A stretch of DNA of 40,620 nt from an uncultured Phycisphaerales bacterium (GTDB lineage Bacteria; Planctomycetota; Phycisphaerae; Sedimentisphaerales; Anaerobacaceae). Location: assembly GCA_937927975.1 (NCBI GenBank), contig CALEZT010000074.1, positions 1-40,620 on the forward strand, given 5' to 3'. A model generated the notes under the pieces. It saw nothing but the letters and a program-made list of their open reading frames with translations, was not told where the DNA came from and made no database searches. The position numbers and the translations under genes were made by a program. Shown in pieces: positions 1-9,718 of this stretch; within the stretch, counting starts at the first letter, position 1; each line of letters opens with the position of its first letter.

Positions 1-137
1 GCGCCGACTCGATGCGCCTGGCCTTCAACCGCCTCTACGGCGGCAACTGGATCGTCGTCCGGATTGCGGTTGTGCCGCGCGGGGCGGTCGCGGTATCATG
101 GCTCGACCGCTCGAAGATGATCGATCCGGAACTTTGA
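1..137 (+). CDS. C-terminal end of an unidentified upstream gene (partial)
   Basis: Reading from base 3, an open frame of 44 codons runs to a TGA at 135-137. Its last residues are roughly WLDRSKMIDPEL. The stop lies directly against the GAGG ribosome-binding site of the next gene, which is the spacing expected in an operon, so I take it as the end of a gene that starts outside the window. The fragment is too short to assign to a family. It could also be a chance open frame, since long open frames are common in this GC-rich sequence. Confidence 0.45.
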   Translation, partial: ADSMRLAFNRLYGGNWIVVRIAVVPRGAVAVSWLDRSKMIDPEL

Positions 138-147
138 GGTGACGCAC

Positions 148-3100
148 ATGAAGACAACCGCTCCATTCATTCGTTCGATTCTTCTCTGTATCGCAATGGC
201 GACCGTCTGGGGGCTGGGTCTTTCCTCCGCGGCGCAGGCGGTGGATTCCCAAAGGCTGCGGAACACGTTCGATCAGCCGCCTCGCGAGTACGCCTCCGCG
301 CCCTTGTGGGTGTGGAACGACCGGCTCACCGAGGAGCAGATCGCAGGCACGATGCGCGACCTGGCGGGCCAGGGGGTCAGACAGGTGTTCGTGCACCCCA
401 GGCCGGGATTGATGACGCCGTACCTGTCGGACGAGTGGTTCCACCTGTGGAAGATCGCGCTGCGCGAGGCCGAGCGGCTGGACATGAACGTGTGGATCTA
501 CGACGAGAACTCGTATCCCTCGGGCTTCGCAGGCGGCCTGGTGCCCAAGGCGATGCCGGAATCGCGAGGCATGGGCCTGGCGATCGAGGAGAAGGATTCG
601 CCGATCCAGGCGAATGCGGACCTCGTCGCGGTCTTCAAACCGACGCCCGACGGCTATGAAAACGTCACGCAGCAGCTCGTAGGGGCGATGCATGCGTCGC
701 CCTTGCCCCCCGGCAAATACCTCGTCGCATCGCTGCGCTGGGCGGGGACCTCGCCCTGGTACGGCGGGACGTTCTACGTGAACCTGCTGACTCCCGGCGT
801 GACGGAGAAGTTCCTGGAACTGACGATGGAGCCCTACGTCAAGAACATCGGCTCGCAGTTCGGCAATCGCGTGCCGGGCGTGTTCACCGACGAGCCGCAC
901 CTGTCGCCGGCGGGCGGTCTGCCCTGGTCGAAGGACCTGGCGGAGGTGTTCAAGAAGCGATGGGGCTACGACCTGATCGACAGCCTGCCCAGCCTGGCCA
1001 GGCCGGTGGGCGACTGGCGGCGCGTGCGTCACAACTTCGTGCAGACCCTGCTGGAGCTGTTCATCGAGCGGTGGGGCAAGCCCTACTACGAGTACTGCGA
1101 GAAGCACAACTTGGAATTCACCGGCCACTACTGGGAGCACGAGTGGCCCAACTGCATGATGGCGCCGGACAACATGGCGATGTACGCATGGCACCAGAGG
1201 CCTGCGATCGACAACCTGATGAACCAGTACAGCGAGGACGTGCACGGGCAGTTCGGCAACACGCGGACGGTCAAGGAGCTGTCCAGCGTCGCCAATCAGC
1301 TCGGTCGGACGCGGACGCTGTGCGAAGCTTACGGCGCAGGCGGCTGGGACCTGCGGTTCGAGGACATGAAGCGGATCGGCGACTGGCTGTACGTCCTGGG
1401 CGTCAACACGCTCAACGAGCACCTCTCGTACATCACGATCCGCGGCGCGAGAAAGCGGGACCATCCGCAGTCGTTCTCGTATCACGAGCCCTGGTGGAAG
1501 AGCTATCACGTGATGGCCAACTACTTCACCCGGCTCTCGATGATCCTGTCGGCGGGCGAGCAGGTGAACCGCATCCTGGTCCTGGAGCCGACGACGAGCG
1601 CCTGGATGTACCAGGGCGACCGCGGCAAGCTGGGCCCGCTGGGCAGCGGGTTCCAGAAGTTCGTCATGGACCTGGAGCGCGAGCAGGTCGAGTACGACCT
1701 GGGCTGCGAGGACATCATGGCGCGTCACGGCTCGACGCAGGGCGCGACGTTCAACGTGGGCAAGCGGTCGTACGACGTGGTGGTCCTGCCGCCGGGGACG
1801 GAGAACCTCAACGCCAGGACGATGGACCTGCTGGCCGCGTATGTCCAGGCAGGCGGCGCGGTGCTCTGCTGCGGCGAAGCGCCCGGTTACGTCGACGGCA
1901 GCGCATCGGACCGTGGTCGGACGGCGTCGAAACTCGCCGGCTGGCAGCGGATCGAGACCGCTGAAGTCCCCAGGAAACTCGCGGCGCAGATGAAAGCGAA
2001 AGACGGATTCGCCATCGAGCGGCGATCCGACGACAAGGGCAATCTGTTCCATCACCGTCGCGTGGTCGAGGACGGCGAGTTTCTCTTCCTGGTCAATGCG
2101 AGCATCGACGCGCCGTCGGTCGGTTCGTTCGTCGCCAGGGCCGCGAGCATCGAGCAGTGGGACCTGGATAGCGCCGAAGTGTCGCCGTATCGCTGCGGGA
2201 ACGTCGAAGGCGAGGCCAGGGCCCTGTTCGAGCTTCCGCCATGCGGCAGTCTGCTGCTGTTCCTGTCGAAGAAACCGCAGGCGCCTCTGCCGGCAGTCAA
2301 GCAGACGATCAGTCTGATCGAAGCCAAGGGAGAACTTCAGATCGCGCCGCTGGAGGAGAACGTCCTGACGCTGGACTTCGTCGATGTCACCGCAGGCGGC
2401 GAGTCGAAGAAGAACGCGTACTTCTACGCGGCCAATCGCTTCGCCTTCGCCAAGAACGGGATGCCTCAGAACCCGTGGGACAGCTCGGTCCAGTTCAAGG
2501 ACGAGCTGATCACGAAGACCTTCGCCGCCGACAGCGGGGTCGAGGCCTCGTATCGGTTCACGATCGAGGGTTCCGTTCCTGAGCGGCTGTGGATCGTGAT
2601 CGAGCGGCCCGACCTGTACAAAGTCACTTGCAACGGCGACCCGGTCTCGGCGCCCAAGGGCCAGTGGTGGCTGGACAAATCGTTCGGCAGGATCGAGATC
2701 GCCAAGACCGCCAAGCTGGGCGAGAACGTCGTGACGATCCAGGCGTCGCCCTTTACGATCTATCACGAGCTGGAGTCCGCGTATCTGCTGGGCTCGTTCA
2801 CGCTCAAGGCGGCTCCGTCGGGGTTCACCGTCGTCGGGCAGAAGAAGCCTGCGATGGCGCTGGGAAGCTGGAAGGCACAGGGGTATCCCTTCTACGCGGC
2901 GGGCGTGTCGTACCGCGCGACATTCGACGTGGCGCACCCCCTGGCGGGACAGTACCTCGTCGAGTTAAGCAACTGGTACGGCAGCGTCGCGGAAGTCCTG
3001 GTCAACGGCAAGTCCGCAGGGCACATCGTCAGTCAGCCCTGGACGTGCGACGTGACGAAGGCCCTCAAGCGAGGGACCAACACGATCGAGGTCCGCGTGA

Positions 3101-3276
3101 TCGGCACGCTGAAGAACACGCTGGGCCCGCACCACGCCGGGACGGGGCTTGGCAGCGCGTGGCCGGGCATGTTCCAACGAGGACCCGAGACCGGCCCGCC
3201 CGCGGGCGACCAGTACCACACGGTCGATTACGGCCTCTTCGAGCCGTTCGCTCTGAGGCAGACCGTGACGGACTGA
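148..3276 (+). CDS. Secreted GH106-like glycoside hydrolase (alpha-L-rhamnosidase-related)
   Basis: The protein has 1042 aa. A signal peptide (about residues 1-31, ending AAQA) predicts export. A (beta/alpha)-barrel-like region follows; it opens with a PLWVWNDRLTEEQI segment and contains FTDEPH (about residue 246) and CEAYGAGGWD (about 392), acidic motifs of the kind seen in GH106 and related barrel glycosidases. The C-terminal part is beta-rich, with a galactose-binding-like module around residue 940 (WYGSVAEVLVNGKSAG). ATG 148 is chosen over the in-frame GTG at 139 because GAGG at 136-139 is correctly spaced from it. A role in cleaving rhamnose-containing plant or algal polysaccharide is inferred from the family; substrate and catalytic residues are unproven. 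It may be cotranscribed with the gene cut off at the left edge. Confidence 0.72.
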   Translation: MKTTAPFIRSILLCIAMATVWGLGLSSAAQAVDSQRLRNTFDQPPREYASAPLWVWNDRLTEEQIAGTMRDLAGQGVRQVFVHPRPGLMTPYLSDEWFHLWKIALREAERLDMNVWIYDENSYPSGFAGGLVPKAMPESRGMGLAIEEKDSPIQANADLVAVFKPTPDGYENVTQQLVGAMHASPLPPGKYLVASLRWAGTSPWYGGTFYVNLLTPGVTEKFLELTMEPYVKNIGSQFGNRVPGVFTDEPHLSPAGGLPWSKDLAEVFKKRWGYDLIDSLPSLARPVGDWRRVRHNFVQTLLELFIERWGKPYYEYCEKHNLEFTGHYWEHEWPNCMMAPDNMAMYAWHQRPAIDNLMNQYSEDVHGQFGNTRTVKELSSVANQLGRTRTLCEAYGAGGWDLRFEDMKRIGDWLYVLGVNTLNEHLSYITIRGARKRDHPQSFSYHEPWWKSYHVMANYFTRLSMILSAGEQVNRILVLEPTTSAWMYQGDRGKLGPLGSGFQKFVMDLEREQVEYDLGCEDIMARHGSTQGATFNVGKRSYDVVVLPPGTENLNARTMDLLAAYVQAGGAVLCCGEAPGYVDGSASDRGRTASKLAGWQRIETAEVPRKLAAQMKAKDGFAIERRSDDKGNLFHHRRVVEDGEFLFLVNASIDAPSVGSFVARAASIEQWDLDSAEVSPYRCGNVEGEARALFELPPCGSLLLFLSKKPQAPLPAVKQTISLIEAKGELQIAPLEENVLTLDFVDVTAGGESKKNAYFYAANRFAFAKNGMPQNPWDSSVQFKDELITKTFAADSGVEASYRFTIEGSVPERLWIVIERPDLYKVTCNGDPVSAPKGQWWLDKSFGRIEIAKTAKLGENVVTIQASPFTIYHELESAYLLGSFTLKAAPSGFTVVGQKKPAMALGSWKAQGYPFYAAGVSYRATFDVAHPLAGQYLVELSNWYGSVAEVLVNGKSAGHIVSQPWTCDVTKALKRGTNTIEVRVIGTLKNTLGPHHAGTGLGSAWPGMFQRGPETGPPAGDQYHTVDYGLFEPFALRQTVTD

Positions 3277-3296
3277 TCGATGCGGTTCGCGCCACT

Positions 3297-3331
3297 CGCG
3301 CCACATTCTGGAACTTGGCGCGTGTGGCGCG
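3297..3331. repeat. Short inverted repeat
   Basis: CGCGCCAC at 3297-3304 is mirrored by GTGGCGCG at 3324-3331, with further CGCGCCAC-like sequence just upstream. It lies 20 bp after the glycosidase stop and between two convergent genes. It could act as a terminator hairpin, but no T-run follows. It looks more like one of the many dispersed palindromes of this genome. Confidence 0.5.
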
Positions 3332-3375
3332 TACGCGACGTATCATACGCATTCGGAGTCATTCGTGCGCGGGTC

Positions 3376-3479
3376 TTGTCATCCTGAACGCAGCGCAGCG
3401 AAGTGAAGGATCTGGCGCGCGACCGAGAGAAATCTCCCATCCTGTGCCCAGGTCCCTCGGCTGCGCCTCAGGACGACAA
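3376..3479. repeat. Dispersed palindromic repeat (TTGTCATCCTGA type)
   Basis: The arms are TTGTCATCCTGA (3376-3387) and TCAGGACGACAA (3468-3479), with one mismatch and about 80 bp between them. The left half continues as GAACGCAGCGCAGCGAAGTG, and the right half carries a CTCGGCTGCGCCTCAGG block. I recognise this as a repeat type often seen between genes in GC-rich environmental genomes. It fills most of the 3277-3513 gap between the convergent glycosidase and tolC-like genes. No gene is seen in the gap. Confidence 0.65.
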
Positions 3480-3513
3480 ATCCTCGCCGCGCACGGATCA
3501 TTCCGAATCCGTA

Positions 3514-5202
3514 TCAGGCGCCGCCTTCGATGGCCGCCGGTTCGCCGCCGGGGGCTTCGATGCCCCGACGCGAGAGCAGCGAACCCTCCAGGCGGTAGAG
3601 CGAGACCAGGGCTTTGAAGTAGTTCGTGATCGCCTGGATCTCGCCGATCTGGCTGGCGACGAGGTCACGTTGGGCCTGTGCGACCAGCAGGGAGGTGGAC
3701 TTGCCTACGCGGAACTTCTCCGTCTCGACGCGGAGCTTCTCTTCCTGCGATTCCCGCGTGGCGGCGGTCGCGGTGATCTGCTCGCGAGCCCGGCCCACCT
3801 CGGCGAATGCGATGCGGACCTCGACCTGCGCGAGCTGCGAGAGGTTCTCCAGGGCCTTGATCGACTGCTGTTTGCCGATGACGGCGCGGCTCTGGCGGGC
3901 CTTGGCGGCGCGGTTGCCCGCGGGCAGCTCGATGATCAGACCGCCTTCGACGTCGTAGCTGGCGCCGTCAAGTTCGTTGGTGGCGTCGGAGAAGGTCCTG
4001 GCGTAACCGGTCTTGCCGTAGGTGATGAAGGCGTCCAGACGCGGGAGCAGGCCGCTGCGGGTCTGCACCACCTGGAGCTCGCCGCGACGGATCTGAAGAC
4101 GCGCCTGGTTCAGATCCGGCCGCATCTTCATCGCGACCTGCACGTGGTCCTCGACCGGTTCGAGCGGCACGTCGGGCAACGCGGTTTGGTACTGGAGGAC
4201 GATGTCGGTGTCCCAGTTGATCGTCTCGGAGGGGTTCAGGAGGCGAAGGAGCATCAGGCGCCTCGTGGTCAGCGTCGCGCGGGCGTTGATGAGGTTCTCT
4301 CGACGCAGCGCGACCTCGGCCTTGGCGGCGGCCAGCTCGGTCTCGGCCAGGGCGCCCAGCTTGATCCGCACCTGGGTCTCGTCCATCTGCTGCTGCGCGA
4401 GGTTCAACGAGTTGGTGTAGATGTCGATCTGCCGCAGGGCGAGGGCATAGTCCCAGTAGCCCGATTCCACCGATTGGGCCAGCAGCTCGGTGAATCCGCG
4501 CAGCTCGTACTCGGAGATCTGCGTGTCGATCGACGCCTGGTGGATGCGGGCCGTGTTTACGCGGACATCCCGGCCGCGCAGGAGGGACTGCGTGACGGAA
4601 ACGCCGATGCGATTGGAGACGAACGTGTCGCTGTACAGAGACGAATCGGTGTAGCTGGTCGTGGCGTCCAGGCCGACGGCGGTGCCGGTGGGGAACAGCT
4701 TGTCCAACGAGATGACGCCGGCAGCGGTGTCGGTGATGGAGCTCTCGATGCCCGACCCGGCACGGGAGAGCCGGTCGGCGACGCTGCGACGCTGGGAGGC
4801 CTGGCCGCTGAGAACCGGGTCGAAGACCGCGCGCTGCTCCTGCTCGACCGTCCGACTGATCTCGGGGCTCATCTTCTGGACGATCAGGGACCGGTTGTTC
4901 TCCATCGCCATCAGGATCGCCCGCTCGATGTCGATCGTGAGCACGGCAGGGTCGGAGGCGAAGGAGGGCGTACCGAACAGGACAGCAAGCAGCAGACCCG
5001 GAAATACGAAATTCGAAATTCGAAATCCGAAACAAGCACGAATGTTCAAAAACCAAATGTTCAAAACGGACCCTCCGGCGGGCGACAGCGTTTCGGTCAT
5101 TTGGGGTTTCTTCGTTTTGGATTTGTTTCGGATTTCGGATTTCGGATTTCGAATTTCTCTTCCAGGCAGCATTTCAACCCCAATCGCGATCACAGGGTAC
5201 AC
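3514..5202 (-). CDS. TolC-like outer membrane efflux protein with a repeat-derived N-terminal segment
   Basis: This is the outer-membrane channel of a tripartite efflux pump. From about residue 85 the protein has the usual TolC/OMF pattern: two similar halves of long amphipathic helices separated by strands, for example [16 protein letters not shown] and repeated alanine-rich helices. The GTG at 5202 directly follows the stop of the RND pump gene (5204-5206), so translation may be coupled; an in-frame ATG at 5172 is an alternative start. Residues about 16-68 are encoded by a 157-bp palindromic element (5001-5157). Immediately after it comes [15 protein letters not shown], a signal-peptide core, so the element appears to have split the original signal peptide from its start codon. 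Export may be altered. The domain assignment is firm; the exact start is not. Confidence 0.85.
   Translation of the reverse strand: MYPVIAIGVEMLPGREIRNPKSEIRNKSKTKKPQMTETLSPAGGSVLNIWFLNIRACFGFRISNFVFPGLLLAVLFGTPSFASDPAVLTIDIERAILMAMENNRSLIVQKMSPEISRTVEQEQRAVFDPVLSGQASQRRSVADRLSRAGSGIESSITDTAAGVISLDKLFPTGTAVGLDATTSYTDSSLYSDTFVSNRIGVSVTQSLLRGRDVRVNTARIHQASIDTQISEYELRGFTELLAQSVESGYWDYALALRQIDIYTNSLNLAQQQMDETQVRIKLGALAETELAAAKAEVALRRENLINARATLTTRRLMLLRLLNPSETINWDTDIVLQYQTALPDVPLEPVEDHVQVAMKMRPDLNQARLQIRRGELQVVQTRSGLLPRLDAFITYGKTGYARTFSDATNELDGASYDVEGGLIIELPAGNRAAKARQSRAVIGKQQSIKALENLSQLAQVEVRIAFAEVGRAREQITATAATRESQEEKLRVETEKFRVGKSTSLLVAQAQRDLVASQIGEIQAITNYFKALVSLYRLEGSLLSRRGIEAPGGEPAAIEGGA
5001..5157. 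repeat. 157-bp imperfect inverted-repeat element, copy 1 (inside tolC)
   Basis: The outer arms of 33 bp (5001-5033 and 5125-5157) match at about 30 positions and are built of GAAATTCGAAATCC-like, AT-rich units. The core contains CAAGCACGAATGTTCAAAA and CGACAGCGTTTCGGTCATT, both shared with the copy at 10588-10727. The AT-rich composition contrasts sharply with the flanking genes. No transposase is encoded, so it resembles a MITE or other non-autonomous palindromic element. It is read through in frame within the N-terminus of the TolC-like gene. Confidence 0.85.
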
Positions 5203-5203
5203 A

Positions 5204-8200
5204 CTACGGATGTTTCTTGTCGCCTTGGCTCTGGGCCTCGGTGCGCCAGGCGTGGCGCTCGAAGATCGAATACACCACCGGCACGAACACCAAGGTGATC
5301 AGCGTAGAGCTGATCAGGCCTCCGATCACGACGCGGGCCATGGGGGCCTGCGCCTCGCCGCCTTCGCCCAGGCCCAGCGCCAGCGGGACCAGGCCGATGA
5401 CCGTGGTCGAGGCGGTCATGAGGATCGGGCGCAGACGCCTGCGACCGGCCTCTTCGAGGGCTTCGCGGATCGCCATCCCGTCCCGGCGGCGCAGCAGGTT
5501 CGTGTGATCGACCAGCAGGATCGCGTTGTTGACGACGATGCCGCCGAGCATGATGGTGCCGATGAACGACTGAATGTTGAACGTCGTGCCGGTGAAGAAC
5601 AGCATCGCGATCACGCCGATGCCCGCCAGCGGCACCGAGAACATCACGACGAACGGGTCGCGAAGCGATTCGTACTGGCAGGCCATCACCATGTACACCA
5701 GAACCAGGGCCAGGATGCAACTGAAGAGCAGCTCGTTGAACGATTTCTGCTGCTCCTCGTAGTCGCCGCCGTAGCCGATGCTGAAGCCCGACGGGACCGG
5801 GACCTCGCGCAGCTTCACCTGGACTTCGGCGATCACCGAGCCCATGTCCCTGCCGCTGACTTCGCCGGTGACGGTGATGATGCGCTCCTGGTCCTTTCGC
5901 TCGATCAGCACGGGTCCTTTGCGCGGCACGGTCTCCACGACGTTGCGCAGGACGACGGGCTGGCCGTCGCTGTTGGTCAAGGTCAGATCGAGGATGTCCC
6001 GCAGGTCGGCCTTCTCCGCGTCGCGGAGTTTGACGAGGATGGTGAACTCGTCGCCCGCCTGGCGGTAGTAGCCGGCCTCGGTGCCCGAGAGGATGGTCTG
6101 GAGGGCATTGGCGATCCGCGAAACGGTCAGGTTCATGTCGGCGGCTTTCTGGCGGTCGATGACGATCTGCTCTTCCGGTCCGCCGGGGTCGCGGCTGATC
6201 CGCGTGTCGGCAATGCCGGGCACGGCGTTGATGATCTCCTGCACCCGCTGGGCCATGAGGTCGGCGGTCTTGAAGTCGTGGCCTCGGATCTCGACGACGA
6301 CCTTATTGGCCTCGCTCGTGCCCATTCGCATGATGAACAGGCCCTGGCCGGCGCGGGTGCGGACCATGGTCCCAGGGATCCCGCCCAGTTTCTTTCGCAG
6401 CTCGTCGGCGATCTGCTGACTGGAGCGCGTCCGCTGGGCCTGGGGCACCAGGGCGATGCGGATGTCGCCGGTGTGGCCGCCGCTGCCGTACCAGCGGGAG
6501 CCGCCGACGTTGGTGACCACGTTGCGGATCTCGGGGACGTTCTCCTCGACGATCTTCTCGATGATCTTGAACTGGCGATCCAGGAGGTCCAGACGCGTGC
6601 CCACCTCCATCTCGATTTCCACGCGGACTTCGCCTTCGTCGGTGCTGGGCATCAGCTCGGCGCCGATGTAAGGCGCCAGGAACAGGGCGCCGCCGAGCAG
6701 GGCGGTTGCACCGATCACGACCACCACCCGGTGCCTCAGGGCCGTGTGAAGGAGGCCCTTGTAGCCGTTCTCCAGGCCTGTCAGGAACCGGCCGCTTGCC
6801 TCGTACAGCCGGCGGTTCAGCGTCTGCCTGGCCCGACCGTCCGGCGAATCGACACGCAAGACCTTGACGCAGAGCATTGGCACCAGGGTCAGCGCCACCG
6901 CGAGGGAGCACAGCAGCGAGAAGGTCACGACGATGGAGAGTTGCTTGAACATCACGCCGGACATGCCCCGCATGAACACCAGGGGCAGGAACACCACGAC
7001 CGTGGTCAGCGTGCTGGCGACCACGGCCGCGGCGACTTCGTTGGCGCCGTCCACGGAAGCCCGCTCGATCGGCTCGCCCCCTTCGTGGATGCGGTAGATG
7101 TTCTCGAGCACGACAATCGCGTTGTCCACAAGCATGCCGATGCCCAGCGCCAGGCCGCCCAGCGTCATGATGTTCAGCGTCAGCTTGCTGAAGTACAGCA
7201 GAGCGAACGTCGCGATGATCGAGACCGGGATCGCGGTGGCGATGATCACAGTGCTTCGGATGTTCCGCAGGAACACGAGAAGGATGGCGATGGCGAGCAG
7301 CCCCCCATAGGCGGCCGAGCTGCCCACGTTGCGGATCGAGTTCTTGATGTACTGCGACGTGTCGATGATCGGGACGATCCGGATCTGCGGAATCTCCCGG
7401 TTGATCTTCTCGAGCTCCGCCAGCGCGCCGCGGGCTACATCCACGGTGTTCTTGCCCGACTGCTTGTTCACCATGATGCGGATGCCGGGCTCGCCGTCGA
7501 CGCGCACGATCCGCGTGATCCTCTGCCAGGAGTCCTCGACGGAGGCGATCTCCCGCAACTGGACCGGCGCGTTCTGTCGCATCGCGATGACCGTGTCCTG
7601 CAACTGGCGAAGGTCGGTGTACTCGCCGGGGGTGCGGATCGTGATCTCGTAGTTGCCTTTCTCGATCGTGCCGGCCGGGATGTTCACGTTGCCCGCGCGG
7701 ATCTGCGAGATGATCTGGTCCAGCGGAATCGCCAGGGCGTTGATCTTGGCCGGATCGAGACTGACGTGGATCTCGCGTTCGTAGCCGCCGTAGATGTCGA
7801 CCGCCGCGACGCCGGGGACCCGCTCCAGGCGGTACTTGACCTGGTCCTCCAGGATCAGGCGGGTCTGCACCGGATCGAGCCGGCTCGAAGCGCCCAGGAT
7901 CAGGATCGGAAAACTGGCCAGGTCGAACTTGCGCAGGGTGGGCCGGTCCGCCTCGTCGGGAAGCCGGCCCGCGACCCGGTCCAGACGGTCGCGGATGTCG
8001 TTGGACGCGGTGTCCAGGTCCGTGCCCCACGTGAATGTCACGCGGACGCTGCCCTGGCCCTCGACGGAGGTGGAGGTGAGCTCCTCGACGCCGGGGACCG
8101 CGCTCATCGCCTGCTCGATCGGGCGGGTGATCAGCTCCTCGATCTCCTCAGGCCCTGCGTTCGCATACGAGCAGGAGATGCTGATCGTCGGGTAGGAGAT

Positions 8201-8317
8201 GTCGGGCATCAGGTCGATGGGCAGGCGCAGAAGCGAGATGCCGCCGAGCACGACGACCATCATCACGACCATGATCGTGAAGATCGGCCGGTGGACGGAG
8301 AACTGCGAGATTCTCAT
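5204..8317 (-). CDS. RND-family efflux pump (HAE1/AcrB-like inner membrane transporter)
   Basis: The protein has 1037 aa, the usual RND length. It starts [11 protein letters not shown], typical of the family, with a first membrane helix at about 10-30, a large periplasmic porter loop, a block of helices at about 335-530, a second periplasmic loop and a final block of helices (about 860-1030). The transmembrane-4 motif reads [13 protein letters not shown]: the first acidic proton-relay residue is present (D398) but the second is Asn, as in many HAE1 relatives such as SwrC. Its ATG overlaps the stop of the membrane fusion protein gene by 4 bp (ATGA), and the TolC-like gene starts just after its own stop. 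Together they form one complete pump operon. The exported compound cannot be read from the sequence. Confidence 0.95.
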   Translation of the reverse strand: MRISQFSVHRPIFTIMVVMMVVVLGGISLLRLPIDLMPDISYPTISISCSYANAGPEEIEELITRPIEQAMSAVPGVEELTSTSVEGQGSVRVTFTWGTDLDTASNDIRDRLDRVAGRLPDEADRPTLRKFDLASFPILILGASSRLDPVQTRLILEDQVKYRLERVPGVAAVDIYGGYEREIHVSLDPAKINALAIPLDQIISQIRAGNVNIPAGTIEKGNYEITIRTPGEYTDLRQLQDTVIAMRQNAPVQLREIASVEDSWQRITRIVRVDGEPGIRIMVNKQSGKNTVDVARGALAELEKINREIPQIRIVPIIDTSQYIKNSIRNVGSSAAYGGLLAIAILLVFLRNIRSTVIIATAIPVSIIATFALLYFSKLTLNIMTLGGLALGIGMLVDNAIVVLENIYRIHEGGEPIERASVDGANEVAAAVVASTLTTVVVFLPLVFMRGMSGVMFKQLSIVVTFSLLCSLAVALTLVPMLCVKVLRVDSPDGRARQTLNRRLYEASGRFLTGLENGYKGLLHTALRHRVVVVIGATALLGGALFLAPYIGAELMPSTDEGEVRVEIEMEVGTRLDLLDRQFKIIEKIVEENVPEIRNVVTNVGGSRWYGSGGHTGDIRIALVPQAQRTRSSQQIADELRKKLGGIPGTMVRTRAGQGLFIMRMGTSEANKVVVEIRGHDFKTADLMAQRVQEIINAVPGIADTRISRDPGGPEEQIVIDRQKAADMNLTVSRIANALQTILSGTEAGYYRQAGDEFTILVKLRDAEKADLRDILDLTLTNSDGQPVVLRNVVETVPRKGPVLIERKDQERIITVTGEVSGRDMGSVIAEVQVKLREVPVPSGFSIGYGGDYEEQQKSFNELLFSCILALVLVYMVMACQYESLRDPFVVMFSVPLAGIGVIAMLFFTGTTFNIQSFIGTIMLGGIVVNNAILLVDHTNLLRRRDGMAIREALEEAGRRRLRPILMTASTTVIGLVPLALGLGEGGEAQAPMARVVIGGLISSTLITLVFVPVVYSIFERHAWRTEAQSQGDKKHP

Positions 8318-9540
8318 GGCCGGCCTCCCTGCGACGAGCCGTCGCTCGTCGCTCGTCGCTCGCCGCTGGCGGACTTCGGCAGGATCACCTTGCCGCCGTC
8401 TTCGAGCAGGTGGTTGCCCAGCGTGACGACCTGGCCCGTCAGCGCGGGTTCCCTCACCTCCGCGGTCTCGGCGCTGACGATGCCGGTCGTGACGGGCACG
8501 AAGCGCGCCCTCAAGACCGGTTCCTGCGATCCGTCGCTCTCCACGAGGAACACGCCTTCTTTCCCGTCGCGACGGACCAGCGCCTGGATCGGAACGAGCG
8601 TCGCGTCCTCATGCTTGGCGAACTCGACCTGCGCGCGGATGAACATGCCGGGTTTGAGCAGATGGTCGGGGTTGGCGATGGCGATCTCGACGCGGGCCTG
8701 ACGCGAGGTCTCCCGAAGCAGCGGCGCGATTCGACGGATCGTCCCGCGGAAGACCCGGCCCGGATAGGCGTCGGTGATCACCTCCGCCTCCTGGCCTGTG
8801 TGCATCTTGGGATAGTCCCGCTCGATCACGAAGACCACCGCCTTGAGCGGGTTGTTTTCGAGGACCGACACGATCGGCTGGTTGACCGAGACCAGGGCGC
8901 CCTCGTCGACGAACCGCTCGCCGACCACGCGATTGGCGTCGCCCGTCTCCCAGAAGGCGCGGACCTGCGTGTAGGAAAGCTGCAACTTGGCGGCCTGGAA
9001 CGCCGCTTCCTTCTGAATCATCTGGGCCTGAGCGACCTTCAACCTCGCCTGGGCGGCGCTGTAGGCCGCGGAGGAGGTGTCCAGTTCCGCCGCCGAGGCG
9101 ATCTGCTTCTCGCGAAGGGCCATGACCCGCTCGTACTCGCGCTGGGCCAGTTCCAGATCGGTGGCGGTGCTCTCGGCGTTGGCCTTGGCGACCTGGAGCT
9201 CGGCCCCCGCCTGCTCGACCTGACGCCGGAATTCTTCATCGTTGAGCACCGCGATCACGTCGTTGCGAGCGACGCTGTCGCCGATGTCCACGAGGAGTTC
9301 CTTGATCCAGCCGGCGGCCTTGGGCGCGACGACGAACTGCGACTCCGGCACGAGCGACCCGGTGAACACTCCGACGTCTCGAATCAACCCGGTCCGGACC
9401 GGCCGCGTCTCGACCGCCACCGGCGCATCCGGCCTGCCTTTCTGTTTCGTCTCAGACGCCGCCGCAATCCGCTTCTGCGCCTGCCAAACCGCCGCCGCCA
9501 AAACCGCCAGAACCACAACCCCCAGAAGCGCCTTCTTCAT
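8314..9540 (-). CDS. Periplasmic membrane fusion protein of the RND pump (HlyD/AcrA family)
   Basis: The protein has 408 aa, with an N-terminal anchor helix (residues 3-21) that is not a clear lipoprotein signal. The order is typical of the family: a lipoyl-like half motif (AAGWIKELLVDIGDSVARNDV), an alpha-helical hairpin rich in Ala, Gln and Glu (about 105-190), the second lipoyl half (GALVSVNQPIVSV), then a beta-barrel and a membrane-proximal domain (VLVPIQAL-like segment near 310). It links the inner-membrane pump to the TolC-like channel. It is the first gene of the operon. The start at 9540 has only a weak ribosome-binding site. The last about 20 residues are encoded by a GC-rich stretch with a 7-bp tandem repeat and look like a non-conserved tail. 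Confidence 0.92.
   Translation of the reverse strand: MKKALLGVVVLAVLAAAVWQAQKRIAAASETKQKGRPDAPVAVETRPVRTGLIRDVGVFTGSLVPESQFVVAPKAAGWIKELLVDIGDSVARNDVIAVLNDEEFRRQVEQAGAELQVAKANAESTATDLELAQREYERVMALREKQIASAAELDTSSAAYSAAQARLKVAQAQMIQKEAAFQAAKLQLSYTQVRAFWETGDANRVVGERFVDEGALVSVNQPIVSVLENNPLKAVVFVIERDYPKMHTGQEAEVITDAYPGRVFRGTIRRIAPLLRETSRQARVEIAIANPDHLLKPGMFIRAQVEFAKHEDATLVPIQALVRRDGKEGVFLVESDGSQEPVLRARFVPVTTGIVSAETAEVREPALTGQVVTLGNHLLEDGGKVILPKSASGERRATSDGSSQGGRP
8341..8361. repeat. Three tandem copies of GTCGCTC
   Basis: GTCGCTC occurs three times in a row (8341-8361), followed by a degenerate fourth copy and preceded by the inverted GACGAGC. The 21 bp keep the reading frame and encode part of the Arg/Ala/Ser/Asp-rich C-terminal tail of the membrane fusion protein. 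Confidence 0.6.
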
Positions 9541-9622
9541 CGTTCGCTCGCAGAACCACTACATCTTTGAATCGTACCTCGCGATCCGCAGACCCGATCC
9601 GCAGAGCCCGCGCGACGAGCAC

Positions 9623-9636
9623 GGTACTATGGTACC
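9623..9636. promoter_or_regulatory. Palindrome upstream of the efflux operon, possible operator
   Basis: GGTAC-TATG-GTACC is a perfect 5-bp inverted repeat located 83-96 bp upstream of the membrane fusion protein start. On the minus strand it overlaps a poor -10-like TACCAT. Position and symmetry would suit a repressor site for the pump operon, but no regulator gene is adjacent. Nothing else is apparent in the 9541-9718 gap. Confidence 0.3.
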
Positions 9637-9718
9637 AGAATCCGGGCCACCGTCTATGGGGGCAGGCGAGAAAATCGGCCGAGCCCCGCAGAAACGAGCG
9701 AACAGCAAGGTCGGGGCT

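Noticed and set aside
25..2937. 970-codon open frame on the minus strand opposite the GH106-like gene
   Set aside because: Arg/Leu/Val/Gln-rich translation without domains or ribosome-binding site; the plus-strand protein has a signal peptide and family motifs.
4661..8701. 1346-codon open frame on the plus strand opposite the RND pump
   Set aside because: A shadow of the GC-rich pump gene: composition dominated by Asp, His, Arg and Ala, no domains, crosses several gene boundaries.
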